Below are positions 44,905 through 57,406 of a DNA stretch of 64,000 bases, in pieces (the stretch's first letter is position 1; each line of letters begins with the position of its first letter). The DNA is from Nothopassalora personata. Its lineage: Eukaryota; Ascomycota; Dothideomycetes; Mycosphaerellales; Mycosphaerellaceae. A program made the position numbers and the translations under genes. Below the pieces are notes generated by a model. That model saw only the letters and a program-made list of their open reading frames with translations, was not told where the DNA came from and made no database searches. The stretch covers positions 124,001 through 188,000 of the forward strand of contig CM066289.1 in assembly GCA_033816765.1 (NCBI GenBank), read 5' to 3'.

Positions 44905-46030
44905 CGGCTTCTTGCCGTAGTCTAGGTCATTCTTGTAGTCGTCGTCTGTCAATAGTCCCCCCTACTCTCCTCTATCGTAATCGCTAAAATAGTTATCGCC
45001 TAAAAGTCTAAGCTCCTTATTCGTAAAGGGCGTACTCTTAGTAATTATCTCGTAACGCTAAACAGGATTAGTTTGGACGCGAAGGCTACGCATCCTCTCC
45101 TGCTGTTCTTCGAACTGTACTTAAGCCCTTAGCTTGTCCCCTACGGAAGAGTGTTAGTATATGTATCTGTTGCCGAATTGCTAACCCTCCCCTAACAATA
45201 ACAAAAATAGAGATAGAAGCTTACTTTATTGCCGCTCTTTCTTCCTCTACTTCTTCTTCGCGTAGTACTCTCTAGAGTTATTTGCCTCGATTTCTAATTT
45301 ATAGACGTCTATTAAGTCCGTCTCTACCTTCTTTAAGCTAGGCTTAGCCGATGTCACCGTGTCGCGCATTTTGCTATCGACAATCTTAAAGTAGCTGTCG
45401 AATTTATCCTAGTCCTTTTCGGTAAGCTTTCCCGCATGTTACTGTATATAAAGCACTTGCCGGTGACATCGTCGTATTGCATCGATCGCCTCGCTACTTA
45501 GATAACCTAGGTCGTACTAAAGAGCGGGCCTTAGCGGGCTTTAATTCACCTTTTGAAGCGCGTCGCGAACCCGAGTTATTACCTCCTCCTTACTAATATT
45601 ATTAGCATCGACTATACGGCCGCGGGCGTTTGCCTTAGAAGGAGGTAGTGCATTGTTTCCTTATTGCTCTCGTATCTTTAGGGTCTTTAATCCGTTGCGC
45701 ACCGTCTAGTAAAGGCTAGAGAAATCGGCATTATTATAGTAGTAGGGATTATTAGATAGCGGCGGCGCAGCTATGTTCGTTTAGAGGGAGGGGACGCGCC
45801 GTAGAGCACTAGCAACAGTACGATAGGGCGTTAGTAGGTTCCGCTTTTCGGCCGTGTGTCTACGTAGTAGCTAGTGTTATAGTAGTGCGCACACGCTTCT
45901 ATAGCAGTTAAGCTAGGCTTAAAACTTCTTTGCGGCCTCCGGATTGGAGCGTGCTAAACTTAGCGTTTAGCGTTCTTACTGTTGCGTCAAAATAGCTAGA
46001 TTTATTTACCGCGTACGCGCTAAACCGAAA
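44905..46030 (-). pseudogene. RIP-damaged ORF of about 375 codons, family unknown
   Basis: One minus-strand frame reads through from about 46,030 to 44,905, broken only by TAG/TAA at likely Gln positions. Recognisable stretches: SNPEAAKKF, PYRTVASALRRVPSL, APPLSNNPYYYNNADFSSLY, TVRNGLKTLKIRE, SKEEVITRVRDALQKVN, YDLGYLSSEAIDAIRRCHRQ, DSKMRDTVTSAKPSLKKVE. Soluble, charged, helix-rich; no domain recognised. Pro/Asn-rich linker in the middle. No start codon could be fixed. The block is RIPed while its neighbours are not, so it was probably part of a repeated sequence with other copies elsewhere. Confidence 0.5.
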
Positions 46031-46159
46031 TAAAAAGACGCGCTTTATAATTAATCCTTACAGTTACATGCAATTATTACGTTATAGGGCCATCTACTAC
46101 AACTTATACACTCTTTGCCTCTTATTCACACCTAATAAACGACAAGCCCCGCGACTTTC

Positions 46160-46220
46160 CTCGCTCTCTTTCCCTCTCGCTCTCTCTCTGTCTCTCTCTC
46201 TTATATATATACACATATAC
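46160..46220. repeat. CT-rich microsatellite followed by (TA)n
   Basis: CTCGCTCTCTTTCCCTCTCG-type run ending in TATATATACACATATAC. Confidence 0.8.
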
Positions 46221-46362
46221 AGAACACTTATTCACTATAGGGGACAACGCATTAACACCTCCGCTAGGCGAAGATTTACCTCCGGAAGTCAACACCTAGA
46301 CTAATAAGCCAGTCATTTCGGCCAGGCCGAATAAAGTAGCTACCGCGACTAACCTTAAGCAG

Positions 46363-47173
46363 ATGACAGTAGGCGCAGAAGGAAGAATCCTTTTTAGAGT
46401 CACGTACAACTACAAGCAGAACGGAAGAAGCGTATACTATAACCCGCAGAAACACAACTACCGCTTAAAACCACTAGTTCCGCGCAGCATAGAGCTTATC
46501 TATACCGAGGGTGTTACGGAAAAGTATCTCTAGGTGGGTATTCTCTATAGCGACGAGCCAACTCGGCACAAGAACAAGGAGTCTATCAAGCAGCAGCAGC
46601 AGCAGCCCGCCAAAGCGGACGAAGTTTTGGCCCCCGATAAGTATCTCTTACCGGTGGTCATCAAGGTCTCGCCAGACATTCCCAGCGGGGCAAATTTCTA
46701 GAGAAGCTTTATCTCACCTCGAGAGACCTCCACACCTTGGAGTGCCATCGCAAGCAGTTGCAGATCATCTGCGAGTGCGCAAACCGTGTCCATGCGCAGT
46801 CACCCGTGCCCGATACCACCGAGATCGACCAGCAGATCCGTTTCTGCAAAGATGGTTCAAGACAGCGGCAGGAATGAGGTCGTGGTTGATATGCTGGCCA
46901 AGTACCGGTAGCAGAAAGAGCGAGCCTCTGCCGGTACGTTACTGATTGATCCACAGATAGATGGTGTCGAAAGCAGCTAACAATCTTCTCTTCCTAGGCA
47001 TCTCCCGCTCCAAGTTTCTGCGCGAGCTTATTGCTTGGACCAAGGCTGCCCTTGGCGAGACCGACTTACTCACGCTGATCACGAGGCAATCGAAATCGAT
47101 ACTTGTTAACGAGCTGAAGGAGTACATCGGCAGAGCCTCCCAACTAATCGGTCGCAGCGAGGAAGACGAGTGA
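46363..47173 (+). pseudogene. Spliced but broken gene, family unknown
   Basis: From ATG 46363: MTVGAEGRILFRVTYNYKQN ... YNPQKHNYRLKPLVPRSIEL, a TAG (Gln/Trp type), then DEPTRHKNKESIKQQQQQPA and LPVVIKVSPDIPSGANF. The text then shifts frame to LEKLYLTSRDLHTLECHRKQ ... DTTEIDQQIRFCKDG and again to VQDSGRNEVVVDMLAKYR. A good intron at 46,934-46,997 (GTACGT ... GCTAAC ... CCTAG) joins in phase to ISRSKFLRELIAWTKAALGE ... GRSEEDE and TGA at 47,171. The clean intron and last exon show a once-real gene; the two shifts and stops make it a pseudogene unless further small introns exist. Its 5' part lies in RIPed sequence, its 3' part does not. Confidence 0.5.
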
Positions 47174-48850
47174 AGTATGGAGTCAGAACATCGTGGAAAC
47201 AGCCTAAGAAGCATGGCATACACATGGAGCATATTGGCATGGAACAGGGACTCGCTCACGGCTGATAATGCTAGGGCAGAAGGCTGCGGAATGACGAGTG
47301 GGAAAGTCACGAAGCTGCCTATGCACAGATGAGAATCATGGCTCCCGTCTTTTGTACTTGACGACGCGTTGTGATAGGTGCATGAATGACAGACTGGAAG
47401 GCCTCCGATATTCGCGGCAAACGCTACAGTCTCGTGATGGAAGAATGTTAAGCTACGTGGAAGTAGCATCCTCGGGGAGAAGACTGTATATTATGGTCCA
47501 TACCTCTTCGTGCGAGTCTGAAGCACAAGGTATGTTGACCGACTTGTGGATGATGACGGCAAGATGATGGAAACACTAGAGCAGTCTACTAAGTCGAGAA
47601 AGATGGACTCCAAAAGCAACTATGTCACTCGAGGAAAAGTCGTACACATTACAGCAGTCCTGCAATTTCATACCGCTCATGATTCTAGTATGCGATGCAC
47701 CAAAGTTCTAAGAAAGCCGGTACAACTTCTGTTAGGGAGCCTAACGAACAGAGGACATAACCCAGTATTCAATCTATACGGCTTGGTGCTTCATCGAGGA
47801 GGGCGCTCGTCGTTGCAAACGGCGAATGTTTGCAGAGGCTATGCTAGGTAGCCAAAAGCAAGCATCGTTCGCTGTAGAGAACTCCGCTAAGAAGCTAAAA
47901 TGGCAGGAATCCAGTGCAACGCTTAACTCTATATCGAGTATGCAGAGACGATGTCAAGCTGCAGGAAACATCGTACGAATCTCTCAAAAGGCCATAGTAG
48001 CTTAAGGAGCGTCGATTAAGATTACTGTGGTGAAGCACCAATGCTAAGTTCAGCCTTGTCGATTCGCTAGGACTAGGTAGCTAGCTATACCCTCCGATTA
48101 TACCTCTTTCCAGGACCGCACCGGCTTGTGAGATCTTGCAATAGCCTAGAGTCTCTAACTAATGAATCGTAGCTCGATATCGTGGCAACCTATAACGCTA
48201 CCATAAGCTACGTCTTCGAAGCCTAGGTCTCGTACGAGCGAACGCTGCATCCGGATCCCCACTACTTTGTCGAGCGAGGTGGCCTTCCTGGGCGTCAAGA
48301 CGCAGACGTCGACACTCGCGATGTGAACCCGCTAAGCTAAGGAGTTGCCGGCCATTCTGTCTCTGTCGATCGCGGTAGCGGCGTGAGATTTCTAAGATGA
48401 AGATTCGGAACGAATGCCAACTACTGATATACGCATCCAGAACCTAAGGCTGCGGCACACCTCGAGTTCGGAATGACTCCTTTGGAACTATGCTGCTGAA
48501 TGAGATATAGGTAGACGTATACATACTGCGATCTCGTTAGTATAGCATAATCGGGCAAGGCGTCTCCGCCGTTGGCTCTTGGGTGGATGTGTACTTGAAG
48601 TGAATGGGTTGGGTTATAGGTCCGTACTGGTGTATAAGGTAGCTATTCAGCGGTTTTGCTTCTACTTTCGTAGACATACAATTAGGTAGACATACAATCA
48701 CGGAGACATACAATCAAGACACACACGTACCGAACATCAAGTTGTGTTCCTCTTAGCGACGCGCGAATGGGATTGAAAGTAACGAGAATATGCCGCCTGT
48801 AACAATGGAGGATTAAGGACATACGAATAGAATCAAATGTTTATTGCGCG
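47174..48850. other. Un-RIPed stretch, no confident gene; short tandem repeat at 48,671-48,717
   Basis: Open frames of up to about 100 codons on the plus strand (for example 47,546-47,851) lack ATG support or motifs. A fragment near 48,160-48,345 reads ATYNATISYVFEA ... YERTLHPDPHYFVERGG and may be a gene relic. Three imperfect copies of GTAGACATACAAT occur at 48,671-48,717. Confidence 0.4.
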
Positions 48851-49933
48851 TAGAGCTCTTTGATATAAGTGTAGAAAAGGTAAAGGTAGTAGTAACACGT
48901 AGCACGAGACTTTGCTTCTTTATCGACGCTATAGGCTACCTAAGTAGAGAAGCTCGAATTTATACCTAGGCGCGATACTTTACTATTAAATATAGCAGAT
49001 TGTTCCTAAATGGGAGGACTCTATAGTTCCCGTAGCGAAGACGACGCTATAGATGTAGCTCGCTGTTCATATATAATACAATATAGAAGTAGGGTAGAGT
49101 TTACATTAAGTAATTAGTTAAAATACTAAGGAGAGAGAAAAGCCCGCGAGGTTACGCTTACTTAGGAGAGGCTCTCGGTAGGCGATACTATTAGATTTAA
49201 TTAAATATTCCCGATAAGTATTGTAACGGACACTATAGTATAACTATACCTCGTAGGCCTTACTAGTACCTATAGAACTATCGAATAAGATCTCGTAGGC
49301 TACGTAAGGCGGGTATAGTAGAGGCTTAAGCTCTTTAATGCTACTATTAGAGGATGCGTTATCTTAGTCTAATCTACTACCCTTATTAGTATCTAGTAGA
49401 TAATCTCCTTCGCTATAGTGAATTTTATACCTAGCGGTACTATTTTTAATAGTGTTATCCTCGGAGTCGTTAATATTATAAAGTTCTAGCTCTTCTTAAT
49501 CTTTCTCCTCGATACTATCTCGTTAAACGTCGTGTACACGCTATAGTAGTCCGGATCTACTAGGGTAAAGGCTAATGTATTCTCTTTACTTTACCTTAAG
49601 AGCCGTTATCTCGTTAATTTTATATTCGGTATACGTTTACTACCGTACTACATACCTAGAAGGAAAGTCGCCGAGGGTGTTATCGCTATGCCTATACCGG
49701 CTAGAAACCTTACCTTTATCTTTTCGATCTTAAATAGGATGTTAAAGTTAAAGTCGTTATTAAGCTCCCGCTATATACTTATTATCTCTAGCCTTACGCT
49801 TACCTTACTACTTACTATAGTAGCCGTAGCGAGTATTGTTATTATTGTTAAGCGTACAATTCCCCTTTGTAGCGGCAGTACTAGACTTTAATAATAGGCT
49901 CCTAAGCGTATTACTAACTTTCTACTATAACAG
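48851..49933. other. RIPed sequence left of element E, unidentified
   Basis: CpA/TpG depleted. A minus-strand frame over 49,750-49,400 gives protein-like text (FLAGIGIAITPSATFLLG; DPDYYSVYTTFNEIVS) but no family was recognised. No LTR seen. Confidence 0.4.
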
Positions 49934-50302
49934 TATTAACGACTAATAGGTTGTGTTAACCTTAGGTTTAGAGGGGGTCCCTTAGGTCTAACTTGCCCTA
50001 ATTTCATTTTAATTTAATTAGACATTTAGGTAAGCTAGTAGGACCTAGTATAGCTATTAAGATATATACTGCGTAGTTAAGTATTGTAGACGTAGCATTA
50101 AGGAAACAATTCAATTTATACCTCTCGAATAGAGGGCATAGGGGTTTAAGTCCGCTAATCCTCTTATTTATCTAGCTACTACGCTACTCGTTACGTAACC
50201 TAATTTCACGGTCCCGGGACCGGTAAATACCCCTACTTACATAAGCGCCGCTCTATACTACTACAACTTGGACAGGCCTACATAGGGTAGTTAGTAGACA
50301 TT
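49934..50302 (+). repeat. 5' LTR of E (RIPed)
   Basis: About 369 bp, TATTAACGACTAATAGG...TAGACATT; the same sequence as the un-RIPed solo LTR at 32,770 apart from RIP-type transitions and a few indels. Confidence 0.75.
50203..50228. promoter_or_regulatory. Palindrome copy in the 5' LTR of E
   Basis: Core CGGTCCCGGGACCG with AAAT on the right arm; about 400 bp before the first gag codons. Confidence 0.6.
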
Positions 50303-50619
50303 ACTTTAGTAGTTAATAAGGGGGGTTATTAAGTGTACACCCGGTAGCGTATTAGCATCTAGTTTATAAGGTTAAAATTACGGTTTAAGGTCTAAGGTTT
50401 ATAGTTAAGGTTATTACTTAAGGTTAAGGTTTACGGTTAAGGTCGACTAAGGTCGAAAACACTTAAGGTCTAAGGTATTTAGCAACAATTACGGTTATAA
50501 GGTCCTATTAAGTAATAACTAGTATTAGTACATTCTAAAGTAAGTACTACGTAACAATAGATACGGCTACATTACTAGAAAAACTTAGTACCTTTACCAA
50601 TATAGGTAGAGGCTACGAG
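50303..50619. other. Leader of E with degenerate AAGGTTAAGGT-type repeats
   Basis: 50,360-50,490 holds many imperfect repeats of GGTTAAGGT / AAGGTCTAAGGT. No primer-binding site could be identified with confidence. Confidence 0.5.
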
Positions 50620-53502
50620 TAGCCTATAAACCCTACGAAAATAAAAGGGGTCTATAGGGACTCTATCCCTTATAAGGGAATAGAGGAATCGGAGGAAGGG
50701 GAAACACCTAAATCTAGTAAAGAAGGGAGAAGCGGAAGTAACGCCGCTAAATTAGGTATAGGCGTAGGCACGAATAGCATAATTAGAATAGATACTATAA
50801 CTGCCCTCTTTAGACGATTAGCAGTAGTAATAGAAAACGCTAGCCCTCGCTTTCTACCTCTACGAGGTGCTAAGAATCCGTTCTTTAATAGCACTAATGC
50901 TACTAAGTTCTAGGAGCGGTTTAGCGACCTAATAGACTAGTATCCGCCTCGGGCATCTATTAAGAAGGATAATTTCTAGGGTAGGTTCAAGCGCAATTGC
51001 GAAACTACTATCCGGCGTATAGTTATAAGACTACCTAGGTAGCTTACTAATAAGGTACGTTTTAGGAGGGCGTTCTTATTAGAGTTCTTAAGGTTTAATA
51101 CCTACTTAATGTTAGGGAGTCGGGAATATCTTAAGGAGATTGTTAGGGCGTAGTAAGGTAAGAGGCCTAAAGAATAGGATATAAAGGAATTTATCCGCCT
51201 ATTTGTAGCCTTAAGTAACCTAATTGAACCTAAGGATTTAGATAATAGCTCCCGGAGTCGCCTCCTCCTTTCGGGATTGCTAGAGTTAGTCGCAAAAGCG
51301 GTCTATAAGGCTTACGGACTTTACCTAAAGTAACCTAAGAAGTTTAGGGACTTTTAGAGGATCCTCGATAAAGCTACTAGTATCGTAGATAGTAAGGAGG
51401 GATAGAAAGCTATTTATATAGATTTCCCTCTTACTTTACCTTAGCTACACCCCTTAGTCGTAAAGTAAATGCCGCGCCTTAAGCCTAAGATTAATACGCT
51501 TAAAAAGGCTACCTCTAGGACTATTGTTAATAATAACCTAATCTAGAAGGTAGCTAAGATAACTATACGTATATACTAGCGCGGTCGCGTCGCGGACGCG
51601 GGTGCCTTCTACCCGAGCGAGAATTAACGCTCTATATAACCGGAGAGGTACGACCTAGACACTAAGCTATAGGTTTACGTAATATAGCGTCCCCTATCCT
51701 AGAATCGCGAACAGTCTAAAGCGATAGATAGTTATTACTATAACTATAGTAGTTCGAAGTACTAGGCTAGTAATTATAGGGCAATAAGGTCCTTAATATC
51801 CCGAGGCTACGTATACCTCGCCCCGAATAACTAGTAGTATCTAGGAAAAGAAGGCAATCCGCGTCCTACTAAGTTTAACTTTCGGAGGGACTATATTAAA
51901 CCGAAACTACTCTATATGCTCCCTCTACTCGAAGAGCATTATAGGCCGATCGAGTTTAATAACTAGTATAAAATTCCCGTACTACGTAAGTAATAGATAG
52001 GTAGGGACTATACTAGGGTAATAAAGGTTACGCCTCCTAATTATTCTAAGCCCCCTCCTAACTTTAGGCATTTAATGGAGTATAGCCCTTAGGACGCACG
52101 GTCTAGCTAAACGGAGAAGGCTACTAGGACATATTAGGTCTTATTCGGAGAAAGTAAAGCGGAGTAGGCGATTAACTTAGGCGAGCTTAACAAGGTATCT
52201 ACCTATCCTATGCAGTCTAACAAAGTGAAAGGGAAGGCACCCGTAGGCATTCTAAAGAATCCGCACCCGAGGACCCGGTCCTTAGCCTAGGATCTACGAG
52301 CCCGAGCTAAGGCTACCAAGAAAGTTCGCCTACAATTAGAATAGGAGATCCGGTAAGCTAAGATTAACTAGTAGGAGGTTAAAATAATTAACGAAGTTAG
52401 TGCTTAAATAAGCGAAACTCAATTATTAACTAAATCTAGGGTAACCCTAGGAAGGGGAAATAATGCCTAAGTGAATAAAATAGGGAACGATACTAATAAA
52501 GGACTGCCTAAGGATATGCCTATAGGTCCCGTAAACGCCCCTTTCGTATAAAGGAAGCGTATATAGAATACTAAGACTATAAGGATTAATAACTACGTCC
52601 GACAATATAGTTTAGCTAGTAATAGCCCGGTTATAAAGGAAGAGGGTATTATCTACTAGATTAATTAGATCCTCTAGACGACGTTTCCTAATGTAAATAC
52701 CTAGGATTAGTTTCGATATAGTCGCTAGTTCGAGGCTGCCCTCTTCGGTCGCGTTACTAACACCCCCGCTCTTTAGGAGAAGCTCGCTATAGTACGACGC
52801 CTTATAGGAAAGGACCCTAAGGTTTACACTAGATAAGTAGTTACCTATAAAGATGAACCTAAGTATAATAAGGAGGTCTTCCGCGAAGATAGCTAGGCCT
52901 AGTATGTCGGAGTGTATTTAACTATACTTTGCTCTAAAGGTACGGTCCCTACTACTAAGCTATATAAGGACGTCGAGAAAATCGGGCTCTCTAGTGTCCT
53001 TAATAACTTTACTATAGTCCCTAGTCCTTAGGTAGTAGCGGAGTTTAGGATAAATAAGAACTAGATAAGGTGCCTAATTAATAAGGGTTCCGAGGTAAAT
53101 ATTATCGGCTAGAGGAACGCTTATAGGTTTAGGTTACTAGTAATGTCGAGTACTTAGCTTACCTTTCGAGGTGCTAGAGGGCGGGCCTAGTTTAAAGGTG
53201 TTATAGGCAATTTAGATGTTTAGGTATTTAGGGTTTACTACTAGGTAGATATGTTTATCTCCTCGGATCTAAACTTACTAATGATCCTAGGACGTCCGTA
53301 GGCCCGTAAGGTGCGGCTTACTACCCGTAACTACGATAATAGTTTATAGGAGGGGACTATTACTAGCCGTAAAGGTAAAAGTATTATGTTTACTACCCTA
53401 ATTAGTTCGGATAGGTGCAAGACCCTTTAAGAACTGTTAAAAGCGTCGGGAAATAGAAGGGTAGGTCAATTTACAGCGCTTAACCTACCGGTAACTTACT
53501 AA
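50620..53502 (+). pseudogene. gag-protease ORF of E (RIPed)
   Basis: Gag text (FNSTNATKF, RFSDLID, FRRAFLLEFLRFNTYL, FIRLFVALSNLIEP), a zinc knuckle at 51,736-51,777 and a retropepsin near 53,071-53,300 all lie in the same codon phase, so this is one frame of about 950 codons. The knuckle reads Y-YN-Y-SSSK-Y-x4-Y: all four ligands of C-x2-C-x4-H-x4-C are Tyr. The protease reads LINKGSEVNII (Asn for catalytic Asp) and ends LNLLMILGRP. Closed by TAA at 53,500. Unusually large gag-PR for a Gypsy element. Confidence 0.7.
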
Positions 53503-53562
53503 AGACGGATTTAATAAAATTAGTAAAGTTCTCGCACTATCTCGGAGCAACCTCGGACTTTA

Positions 53563-53588
53563 ATTTACCGGTCCCGGGACCGGCAAAT
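53563..53588. promoter_or_regulatory. Palindrome copy between gag-PR and pol of E
   Basis: ATTTACCGGTCCC / GGGACCGGCAAAT, 61 bp after the gag-PR stop and shortly before the pol frame opens. Confidence 0.6.
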
Positions 53589-53649
53589 AGCTATAGTAAG
53601 GAAAACGGATACGACTACGACACGACGCATCTATAGGAACCCGGTAAGG

Positions 53650-56600
53650 CTCTAACGCCTAGTAACAATTTAGCTTACTTATTAGGATTGCTTAGGAGTG
53701 CTAGAATAAAGGAACGAGTTATAGAAATTGGAATAGGCGCGTTTAAGGGAGAGTCTATTACTAACGTTTATTTAGTTTAAGGGGATTAGCCCTCCGAGAT
53801 CTTAAGGCAATCTATATTAAATGCTTAGGCACGGAAGTAATAAGTAGGCTAACATATAGCTAACATTAGGATGCCGTAGGTCTTTACGATATATAAGCGT
53901 AAGGCGGATAAGAAGAAGCTAGTAGACGCGAGCGTTTACGAGCGCCTAGAACTACGAGTTAAGGGAGATATAGAGTAGAAGCGTAGGGCACTATACCTAG
54001 AGTCTAAGATGCCTAAAGGACAAGGTCCGTTTAACGGGAAGTACTTAACTAAGAAATTCTTAAGTATAGAGCGAGGTAGCCGGATTACTCTAGAACGGCT
54101 TACCTTAATTAAGGTTAGCATTAAGCTATTACTAATAGAAAGGGCCTTATTCGATAAAATGCTCTATAACCGGGAGGCAGTCCTCGCTTAGGATTTTAGT
54201 TACATAAGGCAAATTAGGTACGACGTTATGCTACCTTAGAAGATTAACACGGTCCCTTATAGGCTATAGTAGGCACGCCCTATCCGGTTACACCTAAGTC
54301 TTAGGGCAATTGTTAAGCGTATAATTAGAGCCCGGATTAAGAACAACATCCTAGAATACTTATAAGGGGCATATTCCAATAGCTAGTTCCTAGTCGTAAA
54401 GAAGGTTAATGTCTCTAGAAGAGATATACTATATCGGTTAATCAATTTAGCTATGCTCCTAAATAAGGTTACTATATGCGATGCTAACATTCCACCGGAC
54501 ACGGATAGCTTCTTAGAGGATTTTGCCGGGTGCCGAGTCGCTTTACTTATAGACCTGTTTTTAGGTTATAATTAGATTACTTTAGATAAGTCCTACCGGG
54601 ACTTAATAGCCTTCATGACCCCTCTTAGCCTAGTACGTAACACGACTCTACCTTAAGGAGCTACTAATTCAGTTACTTAGTTCGTACGTACGGTAACAAA
54701 GATTCTACTTAATTATATCTCGCATCGAGCGAAGCCGTTTCTCGATAACATCGGTATTAAGGGACTAACTAAGGACTATAGGAATGCCGAAGTAGAGCCT
54801 AGGTTAAGGAAATGGGTCGTTAAGCATATTGTTTCCCTAGATCTAGTTCTTACTAACCTAGAAAGAGCTAGTACGGTAGTTGCTAGAGGCAAATCCTAAT
54901 AGTTATACGAAAAGCTTAAGATTGTTAGGTACGTTACTAGCCCGGATAGTCGCTATCCTAACCTAAAGGTTATAGCTAAGATCCTAGATTAGCCTACGCC
55001 TACCTATATTAAGGAGGTCCGCACCTATGTAGGACTGTGTGTGTACTTCCGGATATAGATTCCCTGGTTCGTTATTATCGCTCGACTAATGTATAAGCTA
55101 CTAAAGAAGGACGCCGAGTTCACCTAGATAGAAAATAAGCAGTTCTTAAAAGAAGAGGTTACTAGATATCTTATATAGGCTCTAGCCTTAGTTACCCTCT
55201 ACTACTTACCTAGTACTAGGTCTATCTTTATCTTAGTTAATGCTAGCGGCACTAGATAGGGATGTATCGTTTCTTAAGAATTAATAGATAGCACTCGACG
55301 GCGTTACCCGGTGCGGTATAAGAGTAGAATCTAGAACGCGTTAGAATCTAGATATAATGCTAGTAAGCGGGAATGCCTTAGGGTCCTTAAGGGGCTTAAG
55401 AAGATCTAGAGATATATTACTAGCGTTGATTTTATCCTTAAGGTTAATGCTAAGACACTTATATAGTAGCTTAACCGGCCGGCTTCGGACCTGCCTAACT
55501 CGGCAATAGCCCGGTAGGTCGTATAGATTAGGCTATTTACGTTCGAAGTGAAGTACATTATGGGGACTAGGCATACTAGCCTAGATGCCCTATCTCGTAG
55601 GCCCTCTACACCTTAGGAACCTAGAGGAGCTAACGAAGACGAAGTCGACCGGATAATTAATAATAAGCTGTTTGGGTACCCGGAGCCGGTCGACACATAT
55701 CTAGTTAAAATCTAGAAAACACGACATCTCGGGGACTAATATTCTAAGGGCTCTTAATAGCTTACTTAGGTTATAGAAACTAGGACCCGACCCGATAGTG
55801 TTACCCGTACTAAGTACCGGCGGCTAGTAAAGAAGAGCGTTAACTTCTTTATCCGAGACTAATTGCTATTCTTCTAGAAGCGCCGAGGAGTACCGTTATA
55901 ACTTGTAATTAACGATGATAAGGCTTAGAAGGAAATCGTTATAGAGTGCTATAAGAGACACGGTTACCGTAGCGCTAAGGTCGTATATAACCTTATTTCC
56001 GATCGGTATTACTAGGATAGGTGCTTCGCCGATGTCTCTACGTAGGTTCGAAGTTATACTCCTTATAGGTTTCGCGAAGGCAACTAGCGCCCTAGTAAGC
56101 TTCACTTATCGAGCCCTTAGGTTATTAGTAAGAAGTGGTACTCGGATCCCGTCTAGGTGCATAAAAATAGATACCTCCTAGTTACGCGCGAAGCACTTAG
56201 CAACTAGATCGAGGCTAGAGTAATAAGGGCACCTCCTAGCTCTAAGGCGGTTACTAAGTTTCTATACGAAGATGTCTTCTATAGGCACGGCTACTATACT
56301 GAAATTGTGCTTAATAACGCTACGGTTTATGCGGCTAAGGTTAAGCGGTTACTTATAGGACTTAGTGTTCGAAGGATCCGAATATTACCGTACTATCCGT
56401 AGTCTAATGCTCTAGTCGAGGTTAGGTACCGTCCGATTCTTATAGCGTTAGTAAAGCTTATAAGAAACATATACCGCGGATAGGAGCAATAGGTACCCGC
56501 TGTGTTATAGGCTAATAGGACTACGACCTGTCGTACTACTAGAATGACGCTAGCTTAGGTCCTATATAGCTATTGCACGATTCTACCAATTGAGGTTAAG

Positions 56601-57239
56601 TACCCGACGTAGGCGAATTTCTAATAGGGATCGGTAAGAACGACTAAGGACCTACTTACTATACGTGCGCGTTAACTCTAGGCTCGAGACCTTAGTTTAG
56701 AAGAGCTATATGCTCGAAGGAAGCGACTAAGAGAACTTAGTAAGGACTACTTTAATTCTTACCGGAATGTTAACTTTGTTAGTTTCTAGAAGGGGGACCT
56801 TATTATAAGATTCGACAAGCTATATAAGGATGACTTCTTACGTAAGATCGGTTACCGATAGTAAGGTCCATATCGGGTGTCTAGTGTCTCTAGGGAATTT
56901 AGTACCTATATTCTTAAGGAACTTAATAGTACGCTAATAAAGGGAGTTTAGGCACGAGAAAACCTTAAGCTAGTTCTAGAGCTTCGCCCGGATAACATAG
57001 GAGTACTAGGCCTAGATAATGGGATCGATCTCGTAATAGGGGAGGGAGAAGTCGCTAATAGCGAAGATAGTAGTAATTTGAACGAGATCGAGCCTATCGC
57101 CGACGAAGACGTACTACCTATAGGAGTTGACGAAAGGGGATCGTATCCTAAACCGGAATCTAAGAAGCTATGGGTTAGGCCTTATAACCTTTCTATAGCC
57201 GAAATTTCATAGTTTAGTAGGATCGAGGCTAAGAACTAA
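53650..57239 (+). pseudogene. pol ORF of E: RT, RNase H, integrase (RIPed)
   Basis: Separate frame from gag-PR (different codon phase). RT shows RRDILYRLINLAMLLNKVT, then ALLIDLFLGYN-stop-ITLDKS (the LIDL..GY.Q motif of Gypsy RT) and TTLP-stop-GATNSVT-stop-FV. RNase H-like text FILVNASGTRQGCIVS and TFEVKYIMGTRHTSLDALSR follows. Integrase: ECYKRHGYRSAKVVYNLI (HH-CC zinc-finger remnant), then IVLNNATVYAAKVKRLL and PYYPQSNALVEV. Both catalytic Asp positions in the integrase core look mutated. An acidic C-terminal tail precedes TAA 57,237. No chromodomain was recognised. Confidence 0.7.
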
Positions 57240-57380
57240 TTAGTTAGTAATAGCGTACGGAGTTCACTTTCCTTAGGCATGTATTGCGCATGCCCTTTAG
57301 TTTATTAAGCCAATTTGGTTATCTAGACTTTACTTTATAGGGTGTTCTTACCTTAGTTAGACCTTAGTTAGTAGAGTTAT

Positions 57381-57406
57381 ATTTACCGGTCCCGGGACCG
57401 GTAAAT
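57381..57406. promoter_or_regulatory. Perfect 26-bp palindrome between pol and ORF3 of E
   Basis: ATTTACCGGTCCC followed by its exact reverse complement GGGACCGGTAAAT. The most symmetric of five copies; it lies 142 bp after the pol stop and about 300 bp before ORF3. Confidence 0.65.

Noticed and set aside
46939..47469. 176-codon minus-strand open frame
   Set aside because: Overlaps the well-supported intron and last exon on the plus strand; no ATG-supported start or motif.
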